Source: Labia minor | Lineage: Eukaryota > Arthropoda > Insecta > Dermaptera > Spongiphoridae | Length of the DNA stretch: 64,000 nt | NCBI GenBank assembly: GCA_963082975.1 | Contig: OY720350.1 | Location: 50,670,734-50,734,733, forward strand | Direction of reading: 5' to 3' | Shown here: one piece after another, positions 53,290 to 64,000 of the stretch | How positions within the stretch are numbered: position 1 is the stretch's first letter | How the letters are laid out: every line of letters begins with the position of its first letter | Program-made: the position numbers and the translations under genes | The notes under the pieces: model-generated | Databases searched by the model: none | What the model was told of the DNA's origin: nothing | The model's input: the letters and a program-made list of their open reading frames with translations, nothing else

Positions 53290-56120
53290 TAAAAAAGAAC
53301 GTTCTCTCTATGAAATCAATGAAAATATTTAAGAAATCGGTGAAAAATGAATTTATTTGGCTTTAGAATCAGAAAATGAATAAAATGATATATCAAAGAT
53401 AATTTTATCCCTATTAATTAAAAAAGTAGGATTTTTACCTATAATTGTTTTAAAAAAGAACGTTCTCTCTATGAAATCAATGAAAATATTTAAGAAATCG
53501 GTGAAAAATGAATTTATTTGGCTTTAGAATCAGAAAATGAATAAAATGATATATCAAAGATAATTTTATACCTCGTAATTAAAAAAGTAGGATTTTTACC
53601 TATAATTGTTTTAAAAAAGAACATTCTCTCTATGAAATCAATGAAAATATTTAAGAAATCGGTGAAAAATGAATTTATTTGGCTTTAGAATCAGAAAATG
53701 AATAAAATGATATATCAAAGATAATTATATCCCTATTAATTAAAAAAGTAGGATTTTTAACTATAATTGTTTTAAAAAAGAACGTTCTCTCTATGAAATC
53801 AATGAAAATATTTAAGAAATCGGTGAAAAATGAATTTATTTGGCTTTAGAATCAGAAAATGAATAAAATGATATATCAAAGATAATTTTAGCCCTATTAA
53901 TTAAAAAAGTAGGATTTTTAACTCTAATTGTTTTAAAAAAGAACGTTCTCTCTATGAAATCAATGAAAATATTTAAGAAATCGGTGAAAAATGAATTTAT
54001 TTGGCTTTAGAATCAGAAAATGAATAAAATGATATATCAAAGATAATTTTATCCCTATTAATTAAAAAAGTAGGATTTTTACCTATAATTGTTTTAAAAA
54101 AGAACGTTCTCTCTATGAAATCAATGAAAATATTTAAGAAATCGGTGAAAAATGAATTTATTTGGCTTTAGAATCAGAAAATGAATAAAATGATATATCA
54201 AAGATAATTTTATACCTCGTAATTAAAAAAGTAGGATTTTTACCTATAATTGTTTTAAAAAAGAACGTTCTCTCTATGAAATCAATGAAAATATTTAAGA
54301 AATCGGTGAAAAATGAATTTATTTGGCTTTAGAATCAGAAAATGAATAAAATGATATATCAAAGATAATTTTATACCTCGTAATTAAAAAAGTAGGATTT
54401 TTAACTATAATTGTTTTAAAAAAGAACGTTCTCTCTATGAAATCAATGAAAATATTTAAGAAATCGGTGAAAAATGAATTTATTTGGCTTTAGAATGAGA
54501 AAATGAATAAAATGATATATCAAAGATAATTTTATCCCTATTAATTAAAAAAGTAGGATTTTTACCTATAATTGTTTTAAAAAAGAACGTTCTCTCTATG
54601 AAATCAATGAAAATATTTAAGAAATCGGTGAAAAATGAATTTATTTGGCTTTAGAATCAGAAAATGAATAAAATGATATATCAAAGATAATTTTATCCCT
54701 ATTAATTAAAAAAGTAGGATTTTTACCTATAATTGTTTTAAAAAAGAACGTTCTCTCTATGAAATCAATGAAAATATTTAAGAAATCGGTGAAAAATGAA
54801 TTTATTTGGCTTTAGAATCAGAAAATGAATAAAATGATATATCAAAGATAATTTTATCCCTATTAATTAAAAAAGTAGGATTTTTAACTATAATTGTTTT
54901 AAAAAAGTACGTTCTCTCTATGAAATCAATGAAAATATTTAAGAAATCGGTGAAAAATGAATTTATTTGGCTTTAGAATCAGAAAATGAATAAAATGATA
55001 TATCAAAGATAATTTTATACCTCGTAATTAAAAAAGTAGGATTTTTAACTCTAATTGTTTTAAAAAAGAACGTTCTCTCTATGAAATCAATGAAAATATT
55101 TAAGAAATCGGTGAAAAATGAATTTATTTGGCTTTAGAATCAGAAAATGAATAAAATGATATATCAAAGATAATTTTATCCCTATTAATTAAAAAAGTAG
55201 GATTTTTACCTATAATTGTTTTAAAAAAGAACGTTCTCTCTATGAAATCAATGAAAATATTTAAGAAATCGGTGAAAAATGAATTTATTTGGCTTTAGAA
55301 TCAGAAAATGAATAAAATGATATATCAAAGATAATTTTATACCTCGTAATTAAAAAAGTAGGATTTTTACCTATAATTGTTTTAAAAAAGAACATTCTCT
55401 CTATGAAATCAATGAAAATATTTAAGAAATCGGTGAAAAATGAATTTATTTGGCTTTAGAATCAGAAAATGAATAAAATGATATATCAAAGATAATTATA
55501 TCCCTATTAATTAAAAAAGTAGGATTTTTAACTATAATTGTTTTAAAAAAGAACGTTCTCTCTATGAAATCAATGAAAATATTTAAGAAATCGGTGAAAA
55601 ATGAATTTATTTGGCTTTAGAATCAGAAAATGAATAAAATGATATATCAAAGATAATTTTAGCCCTATTAATTAAAAAAGTAGGATTTTTAACTCTAATT
55701 GTTTTAAAAAAGAACGTTCTCTCTATGAAATCAATGAAAATATTTAAGAAATCGGTGAAAAATGAATTTATTTGGCTTTAGAATCAGAAAATGAATAAAA
55801 TGATATATCAAAGATAATTTTATCCCTATTAATTAAAAAAGTAGGATTTTTACCTATAATTGTTTTAAAAAAGAACGTTCTCTCTATGAAATCAATGAAA
55901 ATATTTAAGAAATCGGTGAAAAATGAATTTATTTGGCTTGAGAATCAGAAAATGAATAAAATGATATATCAAAGATAATTTTATACCTCGTAATTAAAAA
56001 AGTAGGATTTTTACCTATAATTGTTTTAAAAAAGAACGTTCTCTCTATGAAATCAATGAAAATATTTAAGAAATCGGTGAAAAATGAATTTATTTGGCTT
56101 TAGAATCAGAAAATGAATAA
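53290..56120 (+). repeat. Tandem 11-mer (1771 bp) higher-order repeat
   Basis: Three rare changes pair at exactly 11 x 161: AACATTCTC (about 53620/55391), ATAATTATATCCC (53721/55492) and TTTTAGCCCTATT (about 53887/55658). Subtype order matches from about 53300-54350 to 55070-56120. GGCTTGAGAATC (about 55936) is private to the second copy. AACATTCTC is a CpG-to-CpA change in the conserved palindrome. Confidence 0.85.
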
Positions 56121-56599
56121 AATGATATATCAAAAATAATTTTATCCCTATTAATTAAAAAAGTAGGATTTTTAACTATAATTGTTTTACAAAAAAACGT
56201 TCTCTCTATGAAATCAATGAAAATATTTAAGAAATCGGTGAAAAATGAATTTATTTGGCTTTAGAATCAGAAAATGAATAAAATGATATATCAAAGATAA
56301 TTTTATACCTCGTAATTAAAAAAGTAGGATTTTTACCTATAATTGTTTTAAAAAAGAACGTTCTCTCTATGAAATCAATGAAAATATTTAAGAAATCGGT
56401 GAAAAATGAATTTATTTGGCTTTAGAATCAGAAAATGAATAAAATGATATATCAAAAATAATTTTATACCTATTAATTAAAAAAGTAGGATTTTTAACTC
56501 TAATTGTTTTAAAAAAGAACGTTCTCTCTATGAAATCAATGAAAATATTTAAGAAATCGGTGAAAAATGAATTTATTTGGCTTTAGAATCAGAAAATGA

Positions 56600-57900
56600 A
56601 TAAAATGATCTATCAAAGATAATTTTATCCCTATTAATTAAAAAAGTAGGATTTTTAACTATAATTGTTTTACAAAAAAACGTTCTCTCTATGAAATCAA
56701 TGAAAATATTTAAGAAATCGGTGAAAAATGAATTTATTTGGCTTTAGAATCAGAAAATGAATAAAATGATATATCAAAGATAATTTTATACCTCGTAATT
56801 AAAAAAGTAGGCTTTTTACCTATAATTGTTTTAAAAAAGAACGTTCTCTCTATGAAATCAATGAAAATATTTAAGAAATCGGTGAAAAATGAATTTATTT
56901 GGCTTTAGAATCAGAAAATGAATAAAATGATATATCAAAAATAATTTTATCCCTATTAATTAAAAAAGTAGGATTTTTAACTATAATTGTTTTACAAAAA
57001 AACGTTCTCTCTATGAAATCAATGAAAATATTTAAGAAATCGGTGAAAAATGAATTTATTTGGCTTTAGAATCAGAAAATGAATAAAATGATATATCAAA
57101 GATAATTTTATACCTCGTAATTAAAAAAGTAGGATTTTTATCTATAATTGTTTTAAAAAAGAACGTTCTCTCTATGAAATCAATGAAAATATTTAAGAAA
57201 TCGGTGAAAAATGAATTTATTTGGCTTTAGAATCAGAAAATGAATAAAATGATCTATCAAAGATAATTTTATCCCTATTAATTAAAAAAGTAGGATTTTT
57301 AACTATAATTGTTTTACAAAAAAACGTTCTCTCTATGAAATCAATGAAAATATTTAAGAAATCGGTGAAAAATGAATTTATTTGGCTTTAGAATCAGAAA
57401 ATGAATAAAATGATATATCAAAGATAATTTTATACCTCGTAATTAAAAAAGTAGGCTTTTTACCTATAATTGTTTTAAAAAAGAACGTTCTCTCTATGAA
57501 ATCAATGAAAATATTTAAGAAATCGGTGAAAAATGAATTTATTTGGCTTTAGAATCAGAAAATGAATAAAATGATATATCAAAAATAATTTTATCCCTAT
57601 TAATTAAAAAAGTAGGATTTTTAACTATAATTGTTTTACAAAAAAACGTTCTCTCTATGAAATCAATGAAAATATTTAAGAAATCGGTGAAAAATGAATT
57701 TATTTGGCTTTAGAATCAGAAAATGAATAAAATGATATATCAAAGATAATTTTATACCTCGTAATTAAAAAAGTAGGATTTTTATCTATAATTGTTTTAA
57801 AAAAGAACGTTCTCTCTATGAAATCAATGAAAATATTTAAGAAATCGGTGAAAAATGAATTTATTTGGCTTTAGAATCAGAAAAAGAATAAAATGATATA
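56600..57900 (+). repeat. Tandem 4-mer (644 bp) with dimer rhythm
   Basis: GTAGGCTTTTT recurs at 56811 and 57455 (positions of GCTTTT), and GGATTTTTATCTATA at about 57141 and 57785, both 644 bp apart. The TTTTACAAAAAAACG junction appears at 56673, 56995, 57317 and 57639, every 322 bp, so alternate monomers share it. This is a 2-mer pattern inside a 4-mer. Confidence 0.82.
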
Positions 57901-60900
57901 TCAAAGATAATTTTATACCTCGTAATTAAAAAAGTAGGATTTTTACCTATAATTGTTTTAAAAAAGAACGTTCTCTCTATGAAATCAATGAAAATATTTA
58001 AGAAATCAGTGAAAAATGAATTTATTTGGCTTTAGAATCAGAAAATGAATAAAATGATATATCAAAGATAATTTTATCCCTATTAATTAAAAAAGTAGGA
58101 TTTTTACCTATAATTGTTTTAAAAAAGAACGTTCTCTCTATGAAATCAATGAAAATATTTAAGAAATCGGTGAAAAATGAATTTATTTGGCTTTAGAATC
58201 AGAAAATGAATAAAATGATATATCAAAAATAATTTTATCCCTATTAATTAAAAAAGTAGGATTTTTACCTATAATTGTTTTAAAAAAGAACGTTCTCTCT
58301 ATGAAATCAATGAAGATATTTAAGAAATCGGTGAAAAATGAATTTATTTGGCTTTAGAATCAGAAAATGAATAAAATGATATATCAAAGATAATTTTATC
58401 CCTATTAATTAAAAAAGTAGGATTTTTAACTATAATTGTTTTAAAAAAGAACGTTCTCTCTATGAAATCAATGAAAATATTTAAGAAATCGGTGAAAAAT
58501 GAATTTATTTGGCTTTAGAATCAGAAAATGAATAAAATGATATATCAAAGATAATTTTATCCCTATTAATTAAAAAAGTAGGATTTTTAACTATAATTGT
58601 TTTAAAAAAGTACGTTCTCTCTATGAAATCAATGAAAATATTTAAGAAATCGGTGAAAAATGAATTTATTTGGCTTTAGAATCAGAAAATGAATAAAATG
58701 ATCTATCAAAGATAATTTTATCCCTATTAATTAAAAAAGTAGGATTTTTAACTATAATTGTTTTAAAAAAGAACGTTCTCTCTATGAAATCAATGAAAAT
58801 ATTTAAGAAATCGGTGAAACATGAATTTATTTGGCTTTAGAATCAGAAAATGAATAAAATGATATATCAAAGATAATTTTATCCCTATTAATTAAAAAAG
58901 TAGGATTTTTAACTATAATTGTTTTAAAAAAGAACGTTCTCTCTATGAAATCAATGAAAATATTTAAGAAATCGGTGAAAAATGAATTTATTTGGCTTTA
59001 GAATCAGAAAATGAATAAAATCATATATCAAAGATAATTTTATCCCTATTAATTAAAAAAGTAGGATTTTTAACTATAATTGTTTTAAAAAAGTACGTTC
59101 TCTCTATGAAATCAATGAAAATATTTAAGAAATCGGTGAAAAATGAATTTATTTGGCTTTAGAATCAGAAAATGAATAAAATGATCTATCAAAGATAATT
59201 TTATCCCTATTAATTAAAAAAGTAGGATTTTTAACTCTAATTGTTTTAAAAAAGAACGTTCTCTCTATGAAATCAATGAAAATATTTAAGAAATCGGTGA
59301 AAAATGAATTTATTTGGCTTTAGAATCAGAAAATGAATAAAATGATTTATCAAAGATAATTTTATCCCTATTAATTAAAAAAGTAGGATTTTTAACTATA
59401 ATTGTTTTAGAAAAGAACGTTATCTCTATGAATTCAATGAAAATATTTAAGAAATCGGTGAAAAATGAATTTATTTGGCTTTAGAATCAGAAAATGAATA
59501 AAATGATATATCAAAGATAATTTTATCCCTATTAATTAAAAAAGTAGGATTTTTAACTATAATTGTTTTAAAAAAGTACGTTCTCTCTATGAAATCAATG
59601 AAAATATTTAAGAAATCGGTGAAAAATGAATTTATTTGGCTTTAGAATCAGAAAATGAATAAAATGATATATCAAAGATAATTTTATCCCTATTAATTAA
59701 AAAAGTAGGATTTTTAACTATAATTGTTTTAAAAAAGAACGTTCTCTCTATGAAATCAATGAAAATATTTAAGAAATCAGTGAAAAATGAATTTATTTGG
59801 CTTTAGAATCAGAAAATGAATAAAATGATATATCAAAGATAATTTTATACCTCGTAATTAAAAAAGTAGGCTTTTTACCTATAATTGTTTTAAAAAAGAA
59901 CGTTCTCTCTATGAAATCAATGAAAATATTTAAGAAATCGGTGAAAAATGAATTTATTTGGCTTTAGAATCAGAAAATGAATAAAATGATATATCAAAAA
60001 TAATTTTATCCCTATTAATTAAAAAAGTAGGATTTTTAACTATAATTGTTTTACAAAAAAACGTTCTCTCTATGAAATCAATGAAAATATTTAAGAAATC
60101 GGTGAAAAATGAATTTATTTGGCTTTAGAATCAGAAAATGAATAAAATGATATATCAAAGATAATTTTATACCTCGTAATTAAAAAAGTAGGATTTTTAT
60201 CTATAATTGTTTTAAAAAAGAACGTTCTCTCTATGAAATCAATGAAAATATTTAAGAAATCGGTGAAAAATGAATTTATTTGGCTTTAGAATCAGAAAAA
60301 GAATAAAATGATATATCAAAGATAATTTTATACCTCGTAATTAAAAAAGTAGGATTTTTACCTATAATTGTTTTAAAAAAGAACGTTCTCTCTATGAAAT
60401 CAATGAAAATATTTAAGAAATCAGTGAAAAATGAATTTATTTGGCTTTAGAATCAGAAAATGAATAAAATGATATATCAAAGATAATTTTATCCCTATTA
60501 ATTAAAAAAGTAGGATTTTTACCTATAATTGTTTTAAAAAAGAACGTTCTCTCTATGAAATCAATGAAAATATTTAAGAAATCGGTGAAAAATGAATTTA
60601 TTTGGCTTTAGAATCAGAAAATGAATAAAATGATATATCAAAAATAATTTTATCCCTATTAATTAAAAAAGTAGGATTTTTACCTATAATTGTTTTAAAA
60701 AAGAACGTTCTCTCTATGAAATCAATGAAGATATTTAAGAAATCGGTGAAAAATGAATTTATTTGGCTTTAGAATCAGAAAATGAATAAAATGATATATC
60801 AAAGATAATTTTATCCCTATTAATTAAAAAAGTAGGATTTTTAACTATAATTGTTTTAAAAAAGAACGTTCTCTCTATGAAATCAATGAAAATATTTAAG

Positions 60901-62070
60901 AAATCGGTGAAAAATGAATTTATTTGGCTTTAGAATCAGAAAATGAATAAAATGATATATCAAAGATAATTTTATCCCTATTAATTAAAAAAGTAGGATT
61001 TTTAACTATAATTGTTTTAAAAAAGTACGTTCTCTCTATGAAATCAATGAAAATATTTAAGAAATCGGTGAAAAATGAATTTATTTGGCTTTAGAATCAG
61101 AAAATGAATAAAATGATCTATCAAAGATAATTTTATCCCTATTAATTAAAAAAGTAGGATTTTTAACTATAATTGTTTTAAAAAAGAACGTTCTCTCTAT
61201 GAAATCAATGAAAATATTTAAGAAATCGGTGAAAAATGAATTTATTTGGCTTTAGAATCAGAAAATGAATAAAATGATATATCAAAGATAATTTTATCCC
61301 TATTAATTAAAAAAGTAGGATTTTTAACTATAATTGTTTTAAAAAAGAACGTTCTCTCTATGAAATCAATGAAAATATTTAAGAAATCGGTGAAAAATGA
61401 ATTTATTTGGCTTTAGAATCAGAAAATGAATAAAATGATATATCAAAGATAATTTTATCCCTATTAATTAAAAAAGTAGGATTTTTAACTATAATTGTTT
61501 TAAAAAAGTACGTTCTCTCTATGAAATCAATGAAAATATTTAAGAAATCGGTGAAAAATGAATTTATTTGGCTTTAGAATCAGAAAATGAATAAAATGAT
61601 CTATCAAAGATAATTTTATCCCTATTAATTAAAAAAGTAGGATTTTTAACTCTAATTGTTTTAAAAAAGAACGTTCTCTCTATGAAATCAATGAAAATAT
61701 TTAAGAAATCGGTGAAAAATGAATTTATTTGGCTTTAGAATCAGAAAATGAATAAAATGATTTATCAAAGATAATTTTATCCCTATTAATTAAAAAAGTA
61801 GGATTTTTAACTATAATTGTTTTAGAAAAGAACGTTATCTCTATGAATTCAATGAAAATATTTAAGAAATCGGTGAAAAATGAATTTATTTGGCTTTAGA
61901 ATCAGAAAATGAATAAAATGATATATCAAAGATAATTTTATCCCTATTAATTAAAAAAGTAGGATTTTTAACTATAATTGTTTTAAAAAAGTACGTTCTC
62001 TCTATGAAATCAATGAAAATATTAAAGAAATCGGTGAAAAATGAATTTATTTGGCTTTAGAATCAGAAAA
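57365..62070 (+). repeat. Tandem 15-mer (2415 bp) higher-order repeat, second locus
   Basis: Position x matches x+2415 from about 57365 to 59660. Paired markers are GTAGGCTTTTT (57451/59866), TTTATCTATA (57781/60196), AGAAAAAGAATAAAATG (about 57880/60295), AGTACGTTC (58610/61025), GTTTTAGAAAAG (59406/61821) and GAATTC (59430/61845). Private changes are GTGAAACATG (about 58815), AAAATCATATATC (about 59018) and AATATTAAAGAAATC (about 62020). Its monomers and markers differ from those of the 15-mer at 15.6-20.6 kb, so the equal length does not mean common descent. Confidence 0.87.
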
Positions 62071-62950
62071 TGAATAAAATGATCTATCAAAGATAATTTT
62101 ATCCCTATTAATTAAAAAAGTAGGATTTTTAACTATAATTGTTTTAAAAAAGAACGTTCTCTCTATGAAATCAATGAAAATATTTAAGAAATCGGTGAAA
62201 AATGAATTTATTTGGCTTTAGAATCAGAAAATGAATAAAATGATATATCAAAGATAATTTTATCCCTATTAATTAAAAAAGTAGGATTTTTAACTATAAT
62301 TGTTTTAAAAAAGAACGTTCTCTCTATGAAATCAATGAAAATATTTAAGAAATCGGTGAAAAATGAATTTATTTGGCTTTAGAATCAGAAAATGAATAAA
62401 ATGATATATCAAAGATAATTTTATCCCTATTAATTAAAAAAGTAGGATTTTTAACTATAATTGTTTTAAAAAAGTACGTTCTCTCTATGAAATCAATGAA
62501 AATATTTAAGAAATCGGTGAAAAATGAATTTATTTGGCTTTAGAATCAGAAAATGAATAAAATGATCTATCAAAGATAATTTTATCCCTATTAATTAAAA
62601 AAGTAGGATTTTTAACTCTAATTGTTTTAAAAAAGAACGTTCTCTCTATGAAATCAATGAAAATATTTAAGAAATCGGTGAAAAATGAATTTATTTGGCT
62701 TTAGAATCAGAAAATGAATAAAATGATTTATCAAAGATAATTTTATCCCTATTAATTAAAAAAGTAGGATTTTTAACTATAATTGTTTTAAAAAAGAACG
62801 TTATCTCTATGAATTCAATGAAAATATTTAAGAAATCGGTGAAAAATGAATTTATTTGGCTTTAGAATCAGAAAATGAATAAAATGATATATCAAAGATA
62901 ATTTTATCCCTATTAATTAAAAAAGTAGGATTTTTAACTATAATTGTTTT
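58450..62950 (+). repeat. 3-mer (483 bp) rhythm marked by AGTACGTTC
   Basis: The G of AGTACGTTC lies at 61025, 61508, 61991 and 62474, each 483 bp apart, and likewise at 58610, about 59093 and 59576 in the first 15-mer copy. Most of these monomers also carry GATCTATC. GTACGTT lacks the AACGTT core, so every third monomer loses the palindrome. Confidence 0.82.
59420..59440 (+). repeat. EcoRI-bearing private monomer variant (first of 3)
   Basis: The monomer reads GTTATCTCTATGAATTCAAT where the array has GTTCTCTCTATGAAATCAAT. The two linked changes create GAATTC at 59430, and the same at 61845 and 62811. These are the only GAATTC sites I noticed in the window. The third copy lacks the TTTTAGAAAAG change next to it, so it is either a partial conversion or the ancestral form. 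Confidence 0.85.
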
Positions 62951-64000
62951 AAAAAAGAACGTTCTCTCTATGAAATCAATGAAAATATTTAAGAAATCGG
63001 TGAAAAATGAATTTATTTGGCTTTAGAATCAGAAAATGAATAAAATGATCTATCAAAGATAATTTTATCCCTATTAATTAAAAAAGTAGGATTTTTAACT
63101 ATAATTGTTTTAAAAAAAAAAGTTCTCTCTATGAAATCAATGAAAATATTTAAGAAATCGGTGAAAAATGAATTTATTTGGCTTTAGAATGAGAAAATGA
63201 ATAAAATGATATATCAAAGATAATTTTATCCCTATTAATTAAAAAAGTAGGATTTTTAACTATAATTGTTTTAAAAAAGAACGTTCTCTCTATGAAATCA
63301 ATGAAAATATTTAAGAAATCGGTGAAAAATGAATTTATTTGGCTTTAGAATCAGAAAATGAATAAAATGATTTATCAAAGATAATTTTATACCTCGTAAT
63401 TAAAAAAGTAGGATTTTTAACTCTAATTGTTTTAAAAAAGAACGTTCTCTCTATGAAATAAATGAAAATATTTAAGAAATCGGTGAAAAATGAATTTATT
63501 TGGCTTTAGAATCAGAAAATGAATAAAATGATATATCAAAGATAATTTTATCCCTATTAATTAAAAAAGTAGGATTTTTAACTCTAATTGTTTTAAAAAA
63601 GAACGTTCTCTCTATGAAATCAATGAAAATATTTAAGAAATCGGTGAAAAATGAATTTATTTGGCTTTAGAATCAGAAAATGAATAAAATGATATATCAA
63701 AGATAATTTTATCCCTATTAATTAAAAAAGTACGATTTTTACCTATAATTGTTTTAAAAAAGAACGTTCTCTCTATGAAATCAATGAAAATATTTAAGAA
63801 ATCGGTGAAAAATGAATTTATTTGGCTTTAGAATCAGAAAATGAATAAAATGATATATCAAAGATAATTTTATCCCTATTAATTAAAAAAGTAGGATTTT
63901 TAACTCTAATTGTTTTAAAAAAGAACGTTCTCTCTATGAAATCAATGAAAATATTTAAGAAATCGGTGAAAAATGAATTTATTTGGCTTTAGAATCAGAA
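62070..64000 (+). repeat. Right-hand end of the window, still satellite
   Basis: Twelve monomers, nearly all TATCCCTAT type. A run of A's replaces part of the junction at about 63113-63121 (AAAAAAAAAGTTC), AGAATGAGAA occurs at about 63187, one TATACCTCG monomer at about 63388, and AAATAAATGAAAATA at about 63458. The sequence stops 78 bases into a monomer, so the array continues beyond the window. No flanking unique DNA is seen. Confidence 0.9.

Larger units (their letters stand above)
1..64000 (+). repeat. 161-bp AT-rich satellite DNA array, ~397 tandem monomers
   Basis: Every line of the window is a copy of the same unit, all in one orientation. The phase mark GAACGTTC recurs at 7, 168, 328 and so on to 63923, giving 397 monomers at 161 bp with a net change of -1 bp. 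G+C is about 20% in a typical monomer. Neighbouring copies usually differ at only a few positions. No interrupting transposon, gene or unique segment was seen, and both ends lie inside the array. Large homogeneous arrays of a unit near nucleosome length are typical of eukaryotic centromeric or heterochromatic satellites; that location is an inference. Stops occur in all frames and 161 is not a multiple of 3, so reading frames change phase with each monomer. The satellite family and species are not recognised. Confidence 0.98.

Noticed and set aside
15605-62070. Common origin of the two 15-mer (2415 bp) repeats at 15.6-20.6 and 57.4-62.1 kb
   Set aside because: They share the length only. Their marker variants (ATCAATTAAAAT, GGCTTCAG, ATGTAAG versus GTAGGCTTTTT, GAATTC, AGTACGTTC) are different, so the equal size is probably coincidence.
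1-64000. CRISPR array
   Set aside because: The repeat is 161 bp with no unique spacers between units; monomers abut directly. No cas-like coding sequence is present.
1-64000. CENP-B box in the monomer
   Set aside because: I looked for the TTCG-N4-A-N2-CGGG pattern on both strands. The monomer has ATCGG but no CGGG preceded by TTCG at the right distance; the few ATCGGGG copies (about 372, 1014) lack the other half.
1-64000. Telomeric or subtelomeric repeat
   Set aside because: No TTAGGG, TTTAGGG, TTAGG or similar short telomere motif runs are seen; the unit is 161 bp and AT-rich.
1-64000. Transposable element or its terminal repeats
   Set aside because: No non-satellite segment, target-site duplication, reverse transcriptase, transposase or long terminal repeat is visible anywhere.
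1-64000. Replication origin built of iterons, as in a plasmid
   Set aside because: Iterons are short (about 20 bp) and few, and lie beside a rep gene. Here there are 397 units of 161 bp and no gene.

Overview
The whole 64 kb window is one uninterrupted head-to-tail satellite DNA array. I see no gene, RNA gene, mobile element or unique sequence anywhere in it, and the array runs off both ends. The monomer is 161 bp and about 20% G+C (my hand count of one common monomer: 72 A, 56 T, 20 G, 13 C). Taking the G of the GAACGTTC motif as a phase mark, the first is at 7 and the last at 63923. That is 397 monomers in one orientation, with a net length change of only -1 bp over the array.

This points to a eukaryotic chromosome: centromeric, pericentromeric or other constitutive heterochromatin, or a B/sex-chromosome block. 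Nearly 400 copies of a roughly nucleosome-sized AT-rich unit is typical of such DNA and not of bacteria, phages or organelles. I do not recognise the satellite family and cannot name the species.

Monomers are very alike and differ at a few recurrent sites: TATACCTCG versus TATCCCTAT; ACCTATA, AACTATA or AACTCTA before the A-rich junction; GATATATC, GATTTATC or GATCTATC; GAAAATA versus GAAGATA; and variants around GAACGTTC. Combinations of these, plus rarer private variants, show a layered duplication history. Layout: 1-5.8 kb is a mosaic with 18-mer (2897 bp) and 21-mer (3380 bp) echoes. A block at 5.8-8.8 kb is repeated at 12.4-14.8 kb, the two differing by whole dimers. 9.6-11.0 kb holds a tandem 5-mer. 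15.6-20.6 kb is a tandem 15-mer (2415 bp). An ~8.7 kb block at 19.8-28.5 kb is repeated at 31.2-39.6 kb. A ~2.1 kb block at 28.8-30.9 kb is repeated at 42.8-44.9 kb. Further right are tandem 9-mer (44.3-47.4 kb), 3-mer (49.1-50.1 kb), 11-mer (53.3-56.1 kb), 4-mer (56.6-57.9 kb) and 15-mer (57.4-62.1 kb) duplications. From about 60.4 to 63.3 kb the TATACCTCG subtype disappears and a 3-mer rhythm is clear.

Nothing here works as a set of genes. If the array has a function it is structural (centromere, heterochromatin or nucleosome array) or as a source of repeat transcripts; neither can be shown from sequence alone. All boundaries of duplications are hand-read from shared variants and are good to roughly one monomer.
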